Positions 22,401 through 37,400 of a DNA stretch of 64,000 nucleotides are shown one piece after another. Position 1 is the first letter of the stretch. Every line of letters starts with the position of its first letter. Below the pieces are notes generated by a model, which saw only the letters and a list, made by a program, of their open reading frames with translations, was not told where the DNA came from and did no database searches. Location of the stretch: the NCBI RefSeq assembly GCF_032854445.1, contig NC_088295.1, forward strand, positions 71,454,028 to 71,518,027. The letters run 5' to 3'. The DNA is from Liolophura sinensis (taxonomy: Eukaryota > Mollusca > Polyplacophora > Chitonida > Chitonidae). The position numbers and the translations under genes are program-made.

Positions 22401-25400
22401 TTAGTACTGCAGATAGAGTGACAAGTCTGGTTCTCCACTTCCTACGGAAAAAAAAAATACACTTTGGCTCACTTATTGTTTTACGTTCACAATCCTCTTA
22501 ATTGTTTATTTGATTTTGGTTTGACCATCATTTTGCCTGCAGAATCCAGATCACATAATCTTTACTAACATATGAAATCAATCATTTGACTGGTGTTCAA
22601 CCCCATATTTCGGAATGGTTTCCTTTTAATGATGACAGAGGAGATAACAATGCTCAATGAATGATTCAGACCTACTCAACTCAACCAACATAATGCAACA
22701 TAACATGGCCGCAACCAAGTTTTTCAACCACTACTGTCATTATAATGAAATGTGTAAATGGTAAATAGTCCACTGCAGAGTATAATCCTCTGAAAAAAAA
22801 ACTGTCACAATGTATGCTTAACTTGATTGTCAACACACTGATCTGTACATTAGCTAGGTCTGTAGTCATGACACATACTCTTCCATTCTCCAGATGAGGG
22901 CAAGCCTGGCCACCAGCTTGTGCTGCCTTCAGTATACGTCTCTCGCGGGTCTGTATCCCATAGCCACAGGACACACTGCAGGGTGTCCACGGGGTCCAGT
23001 CTGTCATCTCACAGTCCTCAGGACATGGCACGATGCACACCTCCTCACTGTACACTTTAGCACACAAACACAATGTGCACAAATAATACAAAAGTGTCTT
23101 CGGCATGTTACTTTACTGATGGCCACACACACCTAATGATGTGCGTCATTTGATGTCATTGTTCTCATATGACTGAAAAACTGTCAAGTACAACAGAAAA
23201 CCCCAAGAATTCATACCATTATGATACAAAGCTATTATCTGGGAAGCCAGTCAACTGATAGTTCATAAGCAGTAGTTATATCAAAGGTTTTCAACTTCCA
23301 GCATAGAAGATCTAGAATGAGTAGTCTGAAGAAATCTACTAATTGTGTACACATTATATAGATTAATGAGATAATGCACCTTTCAAAAAATATGCTGACT
23401 GTAATGTATCCATCATACAGCTTATATGTACCCATCATGAAAGAGATAATGTGAAACATAGCCACTGACAACCACAACCAAGTTTACACAGATAAAACTC
23501 ACAGAGTTTACAAACCTCGAGAAGAGCAGTTGTGGGCAGGTTCAATCACTCCTGGTTGTATCTGTGACTGACAGATGTAGAGACGGTACTTGGTGCCCAT
23601 TCCACAGAGTCTTCTGCGGGACACAACAGGGCGACCCGGCACATCCCCTAGGGCAGTTGCATCAGGACTCCCAGTGACCCGCTTCTCCCAGTCCAACTCC
23701 CTCACAGGCTCTGTTTCAAGAACGTTCATGTCCGTGGGACCGGCAGTCGTGATTTCAAACCTTGACAGATCCTTCAGGAAATCGTCTGCAGCAATCTCAT
23801 TTGACTTTTCTTCGCTGACATATGGTTTGTATTTCTTCTCGCCTGGTGCACTGGTGACCCCTAGAACCTGGTCTGACGCAGTATCCTCCAGAATACAGGG
23901 TGACCAGTCTCCAACCTGAATGGGCTTGAACTCAGAACAATGGCAAACTTCCTTCTCTACCAGTGGGTATTTCATTTGGTTACGGCATACTTCTTTCAAC
24001 TTGCTGTCATCTGAATAGAGCGTGGTGTAACATGGCAATTATTGCACTGAATGGAATAATGTTGGAAGAGTATTAAACAGATACAAACAGATGGTTCAAG
24101 AGTTTCTCCCCTTCTTCAGCTGTTCAAATGCAAAAGAATGAACTTAAAATTAGCGCTCATAAGAAGATTTAACACTGAGAAAATTAATTCATCCAAGTCA
24201 TCTTCATATATTTGTTTCAAGGTTACTCAGCGATAGGGAAACAGAAATATACAGCTAGTAATCCTCATACTGGGCGAGGCTGTATCCTCTCACTGAGTAT
24301 TAAACCATGTCATCAATTTATCCTACAGAAGATCCATTAATACAGTGCAGAATGCCGATGTATAGGCAAATTGCTTTGAGCAATGTAAACGTAGCTTTCA
24401 CAACCAAACAAAGGAAGATAACACAGTCAGCAGACACAGAAGATCAGCTGCAAAATACAGGAAAATACAGGTTCCTCACGTGACCATTGCTGTTCAGTGA
24501 TAAGAGTATTTTTGTCTGATGTGGAATATAGACTCATACATGTACAATATTCATAATGGCAGTGGTCACTGTGATTGCCTACAGAAAAAGTTGATGTCTT
24601 GAAAGTCATCATAATTTTCCCTTAATCTTGGAAAAACGATAGTGAAATATTTGAATATAGTTTTTTTTCCCATGCTCATGATTTTATTGTTGGTTGAAAT
24701 ATTCATAATTCAGTCTATGCAAGACAGTACGGTTTGAACAAAAATGTACATATAGTCAGTGCTGCCTCACCAAAAATACCATCTCAAAGACACCAGTCAT
24801 GATGCCACAACCAGTCACAGCATACTGACACCAGGAACATCAGGCACTCATTCCACAAAAGACATTTTTGACAAAAGTTAAAATATAAGACTTTAAAATG
24901 CTGCATAGTTTTGGAGTGACCTAAGATATCTTGGCCTGGAGAAATCTGACCTAAGGCAGACCCCTTGACCTATCCAATCATGTTCAGCATCCAAGATTTG
25001 ACAAACATATGTGTATTTAAAACTCACCCACTAAATTCCTGGTGCGAATTCTAAATCCATTGCAACCATTGACGCACTGACCAAATGCTGACCAGCCAGA
25101 AAGTTTGCAGTCCTGGTCACACATCACGAAGCATGTTTCTGTAGCCGCTGGCATGGGGCCGACTGACCGCAGGCAAAAGTCTGGGTATGTCTTATTACCA
25201 CCCTCATCCCGACAGGACACAGCTACAAATCGAGACAACTAAAACTGTTAGAGACTGACACTTTGGCAGTTTTACCAACATTTCAAATGCATTCTAGACA
25301 TGTTCATCTTAAGATTGAATTTTCATAAGTAAAACTGGTTTTCCGAGCAGTACTGAGCCACACTGACTAGTAGAATTAAATGGTAGGCCCAATGGATCTT

Positions 25401-28400
25401 TAAAACAAAAGGTTTTAAATGATGCCATTCCTAGATTTTCAGGACCTACATTCAAGGTGTGAAAATGAATATACTGTAACATAGTGGATGAAATGAATTC
25501 TCTTCCGACTCCGGCAAGAGCAAACCTGCAATACTGAGCCTAATCTTGTTAAATCAGGGCAGTGGTTTGGCAATGTTTGTCTCTTAAAGAAATACTCTCT
25601 TCCCCCACCTACGCACCCCCCCCCCCAAAAAAAAAAAAAGCCAGACCAATTTAGCTACTTGGTTATGTTACCCACAAGAAACATTTTTTTAATCATGGCC
25701 TGACCGAGTCACTGGAAATGTAACCATTTTGCATCTGACGGCACAACATAATATGACCAATATTTTCTGAACTAAGTATTATGTTTCACAATAATAGTGC
25801 TGCAGGTGGGTTTACAAACCCAGATAGAAGAAAACCTAACGGAGATGCTAAAACACACTGCAGCAGTACACTCTAAAACTAGAAACAAGAAATTAAGCTC
25901 ATCCAATGTAGAGGCTACAACACAGAAGGAAATAATGAACATAAAATACAGTGTCTCTTTTGATTCCTTCTTCTCAGTTATAAATGAGCATGCTTCTTTT
26001 CCAGAGGTCTTGAAGCTATTTTTGTCCATCCGTAGTCTATACTTACATCTGGCTTTTAGTCCTTGGCCACAATAGATGTAGTATGGAGGGAGAACACACT
26101 GACTCCACTCTGACACTGCCCAGTAGTAATAAGTACAGAAGGGAAGGGGTCCACACAAGCGTGTCTCCACAAGTCTGGTGGGGCAGGGGATACCTCCTCC
26201 ACTGGCCTCCTCGATCACATACCTCTGCCGCATCTGGCTGGGCATTGAAAACCCCGAGGATCCAACTGTAAGAGATAGAGTGAGTCATATTACATAGGCC
26301 TACATGCAGCCTAGAGCACATTCCAATATTTACAAATTTACGATTCTACAAACCTAAGTCTGACTAGAGTCAAAATGAAAAATCTCGCCATACTGTTTAC
26401 TCTTTGTTACTGGAAGTTGATATTTTGTCTGAAGATAACATATAGAAGGTGGTAAAAATTTCAATTTCTAGAGCCCCAAAATAAGCTCTAAAATCATTGT
26501 TAAAATATTTGTCTTTGTGGAGTCAGCCCCTGCCCAGATGTTTTCACTAGACAGTTTGGCAGGTACCTGCAAAAGGTCACTGTTTTTTTTCTGGGCACTC
26601 ATCCACACATGAACCCAACTGCTCTTGTGTAAGTGAAAAATTCCTGAGAACAGCACTAAACAATTAACCTTTAATCATACTTATTTAACCTGTCAATTCA
26701 ACCCCAAAAAATGACCAGAGATAAATAAAATAACAGAAGTCATGTTCAAAAATATGCTTTCTTGAAGATCAGATACCCACCTTCCTGGCAGGTGGCGCTG
26801 CATGCAGACCAATCTGACCAATCAGTAATGTCACAGTCTACAGGACATGGCACAGAGCATTGCTCGCTCTCAGAAGGTTTGGCATCAGGAGAACATCTGA
26901 CATCAAATCATGAAAGGGATAACTTAAAATCATACCTGTTTTTGTCACACAATTGTATTCTACATAATATGATTATTAATATTCAACATACTGGTCTTAT
27001 GTGCAATATTATAATATTCAAGGAGCTAAGTATTTCTTGGAAATTGCAATTATCAATTTTACCTCATCACCACAGAAATTATGCATTGATGATTTCTACA
27101 TCTATAATCAGTTTCTAAATTTCATAAATCCATAACCAGCTCATATAAACTGTACATCGAAAGATTTTTGATTAATATCACCAATAATGGTGTCCAAAAT
27201 GTAACAGAAAGTTTGTTCTATCTGTTCAGTCACATATATGATGTACACAAACACATATACAATACACCTATACCATGAAAAAGCATCAAAATGGAGGGGA
27301 TACACATATTTTAAGAAGAACTTGAAGCCACCATATATCTGCACATAATTCAGTATACCAACTTAGTCATTGGTAAAACACACTTTAAAAAATCTTTTCA
27401 TCATGGACACACTTGAAACACAAAGCTGCATATCAAAGAAACAGATAAGCACTCATGATCAAACTGCAATCCAAAAGTAACAGACGGCAACAGAGAACAA
27501 AGCTGACAGCGTTATGGTTAATTGCAGGAAAGGAGGGGGGGATAATCACAATCAAGGGGAGATAACTATCACCTTTCCATGGCATCGGAAGAGGGAACCC
27601 AGATGAGACCTCCAAAACTGAAATCAACAGGCAAAACCAAAGTGGGGAAGATTGTCAGCACCACAGCCAGTACAAACAAAAGAGATTTCCTAAATGCATA
27701 CCATCTGTATAATCACTCCAAGAAACCGAGCAAAGGTGAAACTCAGAAGGCAGTGCATAAAAATTAGGCACACTAAAATTAGGATGCCATATGTTAAGGC
27801 TACTTAAATTCCCAATTTTTGGGAGGAAAGAAAAAAAAACCATCATCGGCAAATGGATGTGCCTATTCACACCTGTCCCATGTTTCTTTGATAATACAAA
27901 TCTGAATTTTAGTATCAAATTTTATGTGTCCTAGGCGTTTATGCATGTACATAAGAATTGTTAAGCATTTACTACCCATGCATGTCAAAGTAGACCCATA
28001 TTCCAGTTACCAATGTTTTAGGTAAGCATACAAAATCCGGAGTTACCTACCTTCCATCTGGCATGACTGCACCATTAACACGGTAACACTGCACAGAGCG
28101 GCTCCGCATGCCTGTCCCACAGGTGACGCTGCGCTTGGTGATGACGCAGCTGCCCCAGTCAGAGGTCTGCCAGATGTAGGTGTGGCAGGAAGAGGGAAGG
28201 GGGCAGATCTCCACCTCACTCAGTTCATCCTCACGTGGACAGGCCTTACCACCTGTACAATGATATATGTATCTTATACTACCACCTTAATCAATATTAT
28301 TGCCTTGTTTAAATTATTTGATCTGTCTAACACTTATCCACATGTATTCATATTTTTTTTCAGCATTATATTTGTTTGTCATATTATGTTTGTGGGTCTA

Positions 28401-31400
28401 AAAAAAACTTTTTAGGGATTCTCAGAATGGGATACTTTTTGTAATCATTCTGTTTTTTCTTCTTCAACTTCAAATTTCGCTCATATTATCTGGCAAGTAT
28501 TTTCTTGAGGTAAATTCTCCAACTTTTTTTCTAGGTCAAGTGGTTCAACCGCCATATTGAATTTTGTGTGAAATTTTTAAAAATCTTCCTCTCAAGAACC
28601 ACTGAATCCACTGTTTTCAAACTTGACATGCAGCTAGACTGTTAGGAGTTACAAAAAGTTTGCAAAAATGGTTGATTTCTGGTCAAAACTTTGGAAGCTC
28701 GCCACTGGTCAAAGTTGTGACGTCACAAAAAGTTATGAAATTTCAACTTCTCTCCACATATTCTGGTGTGTTTTGAGTTGATGATTACGAATCTGCTATT
28801 ATTTTTTGCATATCATTGTAACTTTTCGAGAATGAATTAACTAAAAAGAATTATGTAATTTCAATGACCTGTAACTCAAGAACTATGGGAGCTAGAAATG
28901 CAACTTGCACCAAATTGTAGCCCAAGACATGCTCTTTCTGCAATATACCAACGGATTAGAGCTACGATCAATAGTTTGCTCGCTAGAAGCGTTTAAATGA
29001 CAACACCGTTTTTTTGTTTAGAAAAAGATAGGAACCCTACTGCTTTCACATGGAGTTAGATGGGAACTAGACTGGGTTTATAGTATTTCACCTGATGCTT
29101 TCTGCTCCACTGTCCATGATCTCCCGAAACAGTTGTGCAATGACATACAGCTATGCTGTCTTGTATTTGATGGCTTAGAATGATAACTTCAACAGCAAAC
29201 GACGTGGACCTGTAAAAGTAAGCTTAGTTTTGCTCAGGCCTTGTCTTCTTTACTATACGCTAACCAGGCCAGGGTGATTGACAGATATCAACATGTGCTG
29301 TGTTCCAGGTGTTGGCTTTCTGACAACGGCCAAGCTATCAGTACAGCAGTCAAAGCGGGGCGAAGATGACTGACATTCTGAAATGGACATCAGGCAGATC
29401 ACGCCGGGTTTTCTTTTTTTTGTTTCTTTCTTTTCTCTTACCACTCATGCCACTCATGTCAGAGTTTGATCCCAGCTTAGCCAATTTATCAGGCAATGAA
29501 AATGTTGTGAATTTAAAGGTTTTAAGTATGCTACTAGGTGTAGTTTGATGTTCTGATGATGAATCTTCCTTTCTCCCCGACACACGGTCGCCAATTGCCA
29601 TGAAAGTGCGAAAAAGTGTAATTTTCCCCCATGTTTTGAGGTCATGTGATACAAAACCGCTACAGCTGTGGAGCTGAAAATGACTGAGTGCAAAGGGTTA
29701 TATGTTTACTGTACACGTGCGGAAAATCGTTGAAGTGTCTTAATAAATGTGGGAGTGGCAGTGCTTGAAAAATTGTCTAAAGGCTGATTTGACATATTTG
29801 GCACTTTGGTGTCCCTATGTTATATGATGCATTTTAAATGCATTTATGACTAGGATGAACTCACGAACATTGTAAGCATGCATCCCAACGTAGTTTGACG
29901 TCCTAATCATGAATCTGGATTTATTTCTTTCCGACTACATATGGTTTTGCCGCAAACTGTGATCAAAACACGAAAAATCACAATTTCCACCATATTTGGA
30001 GATCTGGTGAGAGAAAACCATTACAGCTGTAAAGCTGAAAATCATTGAGTGCAAAGCACTACACATGTACTCTATGTGTGCTGAAAAACGTTGATCTGTG
30101 TCAATAAACACTGGACATGCCACGTTTTCAAATATTGTTCAAAGGTAGATTTACCACATTTACCACATTTACATACACAAACTATACATTGTAATAAAGT
30201 GTATGGATGGCTGCAATGGAGTATGTCTCATATATATGTCCTCCTAATTGTCTGGTTTGCACTGCAGGTTGTGAATTGAGACGTGGAAGTGTAAACTTGC
30301 TGTTATGCGGGCCGTGTATTATTGGGTCAGGAAAACGTCCTCAATCTGATCCGAGATCCCGGACTAGGATCTGCTATTTGCAGATCCATTCTAGTTTTTA
30401 CTGTTTTTGTTCTTCAACAAAGTCTTGAAATTCAATTTTATTAACACCACCTATTTGGAGGCTATTAAAATAGAAAACTGCCCAACAAATACTAGGAATG
30501 TGCCTACATATGTATTGTTAGTTTAATAGGAGTACTAAACATTACCTTTGTCAGCCTTGGCATAAATGACCCGTGTTCTGCGTCTGACTGCTGGTGACCC
30601 TTTCTTATCACATTTGTGTGGGCATGGTGACCAGACTGTCCAATCAGACACAATACAGTCCTCGGGACAAGGGTGGTAACAAGCTGTGGATGAGGACTGT
30701 TTGTGCACCCGGGTGTAGATAAGGCATTGGTCATCATGAACTGTCTCCTGCAACAAAAGTAATACCATCAATCACTTAATACTGACAACCTGCGTAAACA
30801 TCATGAATTGTCTCCTGCAACAAAAGTAATACCATCAATTGGTTAAATACTGACAACCTGCGTAAACATCATGAACTGTCTCCTGCAACAAAAGTAATAC
30901 CATCAATTGGTTAAATACTGACAACCTGCGTAAACATCATGAACTGTCTCCTGCAACAAAAGTAATACCATCAATCACTTAATACTGACAACCTGCGTAA
31001 ACATCATGAACTGTCTCCTGCAACAAAAGTAATAACATCAATTGGTTAAATACTGACAACCTGCATAAACATCATGAACTGTCTCCTGCAACAAAAGTAA
31101 TACCATCAATCACTTAATACTGACAACCTGCGTAAACATCATGAATTGTCACCTGCAACAACAGTAACACCATCAATCACTTAATACTGACAACCTGCGT
31201 AAACATCATGAATTGTCACCTGCAACAAAAGTAATACCATCAATTGGTTAAATACTGACAACCTGCGTAAACATCATGAATTGTCACCTGCAACAACAGT
31301 AACACCATCAATTGGTTAAATACTGACAACCTGCGTAAACATCATGGATTGTAACCTGCAACAACAGTAACACCATCAATTGGTTAAATACTGACAACCT

Positions 31401-34400
31401 GCGTAAACATCATGAATTGTAACCTGCAACAACAGTAACACCACCAATTGGTTAAATACTGACAACCTGCGTAAACATCATGAATTGTCACCTGCAACAA
31501 AAGTAATACCATCAATCACTTAATACTGACAACCTGCGTAAACATCATGAATTGTCTCCTGCAACAAAAGTAATACCATCAATTGGTTAAATACTGACAA
31601 CCTGCGTAAACATCATGAATTGTCTCCTGCAACAAAAGTAATACCATCAATTGGTTAAATACTGACAACCTGCGTAAACATCATGAATTGTCACCTGCAA
31701 CAACAGTAATACCATCAATTGGTTAAATACTGACAACCTGCGTAAACATCATGGATTGTAACCTGCAACAACAGTAACACCATCAATTGGTTAAATACTG
31801 ACAACCTGCGTAAACATCATGAATTGTAACCTGCAACAACAGTAACACCATCAATTGGTTAAATACTGACAACCTGCGTAAACATCATGGATTGTAACCT
31901 GCAACAACAGTAACACCATCAATTGGTTAAATACTGACAACCTGCATACACATTATGAATTGTAACCTGCAACAACAGTAACACCATCAATTGGTTAAAT
32001 ACTGACAACCTGCATACACATTATGAATTGTAACCTGCAACAACAATAACACCATCAATTGGTTAAATACTGACAACCTGCGTAAACATCATGAATTGTA
32101 ACCTGCAACAACAATAACACCATCAATTGGTTAAATACTGACAACCTGCGTAAACATCATGAATTGTCTCCTGCAACAAAAGTAATACCATCAATCACTT
32201 AATACTGACAACCTGCGTAAACATCATGAATTGTCACCTGCAACAAAAGTAATACCATCAATCACTTAATACTGACAACCTGCGTAAACATCATGAATTG
32301 TCTCCTGCAACAAAAGTAATACCATCAATTGGTTAAATACTGACAACCTGCGTAAACATCATGAATTGTCACCTGCAACAAAAGTAATACCATCAATTGG
32401 TTAAATACTGACAACCTGCGTAAACATCATGAATTGTCACCTGCAACAACAGTAACACCATCAATTGGTTAAATACTGACAACCTGCGTAAACATCATGA
32501 ATTGTCACCTGCAACAACAGTAACACCATCAATTGGTTAAATACTGACAACCTGCATACACATCATGAATTGTAACCTGCAACAACAATAACACCATCAA
32601 TTGGTTAAATACTGACAACCTGCATACACATCATGAATTGTCACCTGCAACAACAGTAACACCATCAATTGGTTAAATACTGACAACCTGCATACACATC
32701 ATGAATTGTAACCTGCAACAACAATAACACCATCAATTGGTTAAATACTGACAACCTGCATACACATCATGAATTGTAACCTGCAACAACAATAACACCA
32801 TCAATTGGTTAAATACTGACAACCTGCATACACATCATGAATTGTCACCTGCAACAACAGTAACACCATCAATTGGTTAAATACTGACAACCTGCATACA
32901 CATCATGAATTGTAACCTGCAACAACAGTAACACTACCAATTGGTTAAATACTGACAACCTGCATACACATTATGAATTGTAACCTGTAGACACACTTCT
33001 ACCAACAACTGTTCATGCAATACTGAGAAGCTGAATAAAGACATTGTGAAGTGTCACCTGTAAAGACAGTACACACTGATCTTCATCACTTTACGTATGT
33101 ATCGGTATGCCATACTGAACGCATTAGAGGTATATTCTGAAGTAGTTGATTGCACTATGATGAAGACATTGTGAAGTGTCACCTGTAAAGACAGTACACA
33201 CTGATCTTCATCACTTTACGTATGTATCGGTATGCCATACTGAACGCATTAGAGGTATATTCTGAAGTAGTTGATTGCACTATGATGAAGACATTGTGAA
33301 GTGTCACCTGTAAAGACAGTTCACACTGATCTTCATCACTTTACGTATGTATCGGTATGCCATACTGAACGCATTAGAGGTATATTCTGAAGTAGTTGAT
33401 TGCACTATGATGAAGACATTGTGAAGTGTCACCTGTAAAGACAGTTCACACTGATCTTCATCACTTTACGTATGTATCAGTATGCCATACTGAACGCATT
33501 AGAGGTATATTCTGAAGTAGTTGATTGCACTATGATGAAGACATTGTGAAGTGTCACCTGTAAAGACAGTTCACACTGATCTTCATCACTTTACGTATGT
33601 ATCGGTATGCCATACTGAACGCATTAGAGGTATATTCTGAAGTAGTTGATTGCACTATGATGAAGACATTGTGAAGTGTCACCTGTAAAGACAGTTCACA
33701 CTGATCTTCATCACTTTACGTATGTATCGGTATGCCATACTGAACGCATTAGAGGTATATTCTGAAGTAGTTGATTGCACTATGATGAAGACATTGTGAA
33801 GTGTCACCTGTAAAGACAGTTCACACTGATCTTCATCACTTTACGTATGTATCGGTATGCCATACTGAACGCATTAGAGGTATATTCTGAAGTAGTTGAT
33901 TGCACTATGATGAAGACATTGTGAAGTGTCACCTGTAAAGACAGTTCACACTGATCTTCATCACTTTACGTATGTATCGGTATGCCATACTGAACGCATT
34001 AGAGGTATATTCTGAAGTAGTTGATTGCACTATGATGAAGCATGTCACATGTACAATCCTACACTGACTGGATGGCTGGTACCATCACCTAGAAGGTCTG
34101 TCACCTTCTTGGTGAGCATGCTGACTGGTGGTTTTCTCCGGTTTCCTCCACCACTAAAAGTGACTGCCTTGGTATAAAAAATTCATACATACAGTGCAGC
34201 GTTAAATTCCCATCAAAAAGATGCGCTTCCTTCATATAGTGTTAAACAATCAAGCTCAATCAAATAAAGCCGTATGCATTATTCAGTCAAGCCACAAACT
34301 TACCCCCCATTTATCTTGGCAGGTGACAGAGATCTTCTGAGTGCCTCTCCCACAAGGCCTGCTCCCTCCCCAAGGGATACAAGGTCCAACTTCAGTAATA

Positions 34401-37400
34401 TTCCAGGTGAAGCACGCCTCAGGGGTGCAGGGCTGACTCTCAGACAGGTAAGGGCAGGGCAAACCGAACCCACCCTGGGGCTGGAGAACTCTCCTGTAGC
34501 GGAATCTGTAACTTGCTGTAAACACACCATATATATACATGTACTTGCAGGTCAGGTTAATCTCTTACCTTTATACATATTTATTTCACTGGTGTTTTTT
34601 TGAACCTGTGGATAGTTGCAGGTTTCCTCTGGGCTATACTCGGTTTACACCCACCATGATGCTGGCTGTCACCATATATATCATATTTATAAGTGATGTA
34701 TTCTTGTGTAAAGCATAAATCCCCCATCAAATAAATAAATAAATATAAAAATATTTAAATACATTGGTGTTTATATTTGCAGTTTCCCCACACAATCATT
34801 ATCAGATAATATTATGCTGTCGTAGTATACTTATCGGTCAGTATAAATATCCTCATGAGGTACATGATACGAACAACATCACTAATATCCCCAGGAGTTG
34901 AACATCATCCATACATTCAGGTATCCGTGATGAAGTAAGTTTTTTGTGCAGTCAGTCACAGAGTAAGTGGATGGAGGCACAACCAGATTATTGCAGAAAT
35001 CTATGTTTTGTCTTCAAGTTTCCATTCATTTATGAATATGGGGAAGAAATCCCATTGACAGTTCAACTATTAGTACAAAGGGTATGAATTATCACAGCTA
35101 TAACTTTTAAAACATATGGTACATCCTATATGAGCAGGAAAGAATTCATCATTATAGATGACATTTTAAATCCATACAGGCCTCTTTTTTCCTAATTTTT
35201 TCATCAGAATGTAAATGGGATTCACTCCGTGGGAAACCACCAGAATCAAGTCAAAATCTAATACCACAAAGCAGCTATCTTTTGAGATTCATAAAGCATG
35301 TTTTATTGTCATGATGACAATCTGTTTCCTGTCAAAACTAAAGCCATGTCTTAATAGAAAAAAAAGTGAAAACAAAAATTTATTCCAAATGCTTGCACTT
35401 GTTAACATATAATATAAAACTTGAACATGAACAAATGTACATCTATCATGTCTATCAACCTTGTAAGAATGTACATCTATCATGTCTATCAACCTTGTAA
35501 GAATGTACATCTATCATGTCTATCAGCCATGTAACAATGTCCAACTTTATCTCTTTTGTCCAATAACCTTATCCATGAACAACAATGATACAACCATAAT
35601 GTGTTTTGGAAAGGTAGATAATTACACTAAAGTGGAAAAAAGTAAAACACTGTTGTAACCATTGTTACATATTTTGATGCAATATGTGACGAACCTTTTC
35701 TCTGAGACGATGGGCAGACATCAGGAGCACATTCAGTCCAGTCTGACCAATGAGAGACTGTACAGTTCTGTGTGCAGGGAATGTGACACTGGCGAGAGAC
35801 CACTGGTTGAGAGGTCTCACAATGGCTGGAATCAACCACAACCTGCTTTCCATCTAGAAACGATAACAAAAATGAATCTGATAATTCCATTTACTCGGCG
35901 ATTCCACAGGTAAACAGTTCAAACAACAGCCTCATACCTGTTCATCCTTAATTATACCAGTTGGCAATAAAAAGAAGGGCTTCAGATTATATATCCCAGT
36001 ATTTAATTTTTTAAATGATTTAAGAAAAAAACCCTTTACAAATAAACCTAAGATCAATTTGACTTTTTAGCCAGCAATGTTCTCCACTTCTATCCAGTGA
36101 GCTGATAAAACTAACAAAAGCACAGGATTACTGAAGTCACTAGTCTCACAAACCTACCTTGAAATCTAACACAGTAGGCTACCCTGATATGAATCCCTGG
36201 CCCACACTGTTCTGCACGTTTTAAACTTTGATACAACATTTCACACTCTGACCAGTCAGATGTCACCCATTTGTACCTAAGGGAAAAATACCATAAATGT
36301 ACATACAATGCATGCCAACATTGAGCCAAGGTCAAATGCTGCCAGGAGATGGCTATCTCCACTGACCATATGTCAACTAATGGTAGACAGAAGCAACCAA
36401 TAAATGCAAGAAATACTTACAACAGCTAGCATTTTCTAATTCTGTTCTCAAAAGTTTCCTACCTTCCTCCCAGTACACTACCCTAAATGCATAGCAAAGA
36501 GATCTTAAACATCAAGCTCTGATTAAAAAGATAGCCTGTTTTGGCTCTAAGGAGATCATGTATCATCCTTACAACACTGCAAAGTTGTTGTATATGATTG
36601 CTATAGAGACCAGAATATAAGCACACATGAATAAAGAGAACTCCAACTTAACTTACAGTACTTCCTAAACCAGAAGAAAATACTTGCAGAGAGCAATAAT
36701 ACATCTGTGTTGACATTACCTGGGACAACTGGACAAGGTGGAAGCTGCTCCAATGACTTGGAATGTATCAGTTAGAGGCGGACAAGGTTTACCGATGCCT
36801 CTTGGCATCTGACGAACCCTGCGAATTCGTGACATATACCCTGGAATGATTGTTCCACCTTCTGCCAGACAGCTGCTGTTCATTGAACGCCACTCCATCC
36901 AATCCGAGACCAGGCAGTCTTGAGGTAAGGGGCAAGCCTGCATGTTACGCAGACCTGGCAGATGGAGACTATCCAAACAGTACCTGAAAAAATGAAATAC
37001 AAGTAGAAAAAAGCAAAACCTGTGATGGGCAGGAGCAAGAAATAGAAAAATGAAATGAATACCTGCAAGAACCAAGGCCTTGATATTCACAACTAATGTG
37101 CCACATGTGTGATTCAGACCAGGGATATGTCCTATTTTTCAGACTCTCCAATCTGATGGCTGAATTAGTCTAATGTCTACAAACTAGTTAACGCTCCAAT
37201 GAGCCTTCCAGCCTGATATTCACAAGAACAAAGCTGTACAACCATGAGATGGGGATCAAAGAAGAACAGAATAACGCGATATTAATCCTGACCAGCTTTT
37301 GAGTCCTGATCCGAAATTCAATGTAATCCTACATATACTGCTACATATGTATATACACAGCAATTAAATAGGGACTGTTCTGTTCACCAGTACCTGTGCT

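Noticed and set aside
30732-34040. CRISPR-like appearance of regular repeats
   Set aside because: Units are contiguous direct repeats without unique spacers, in an animal intron; they are minisatellites.
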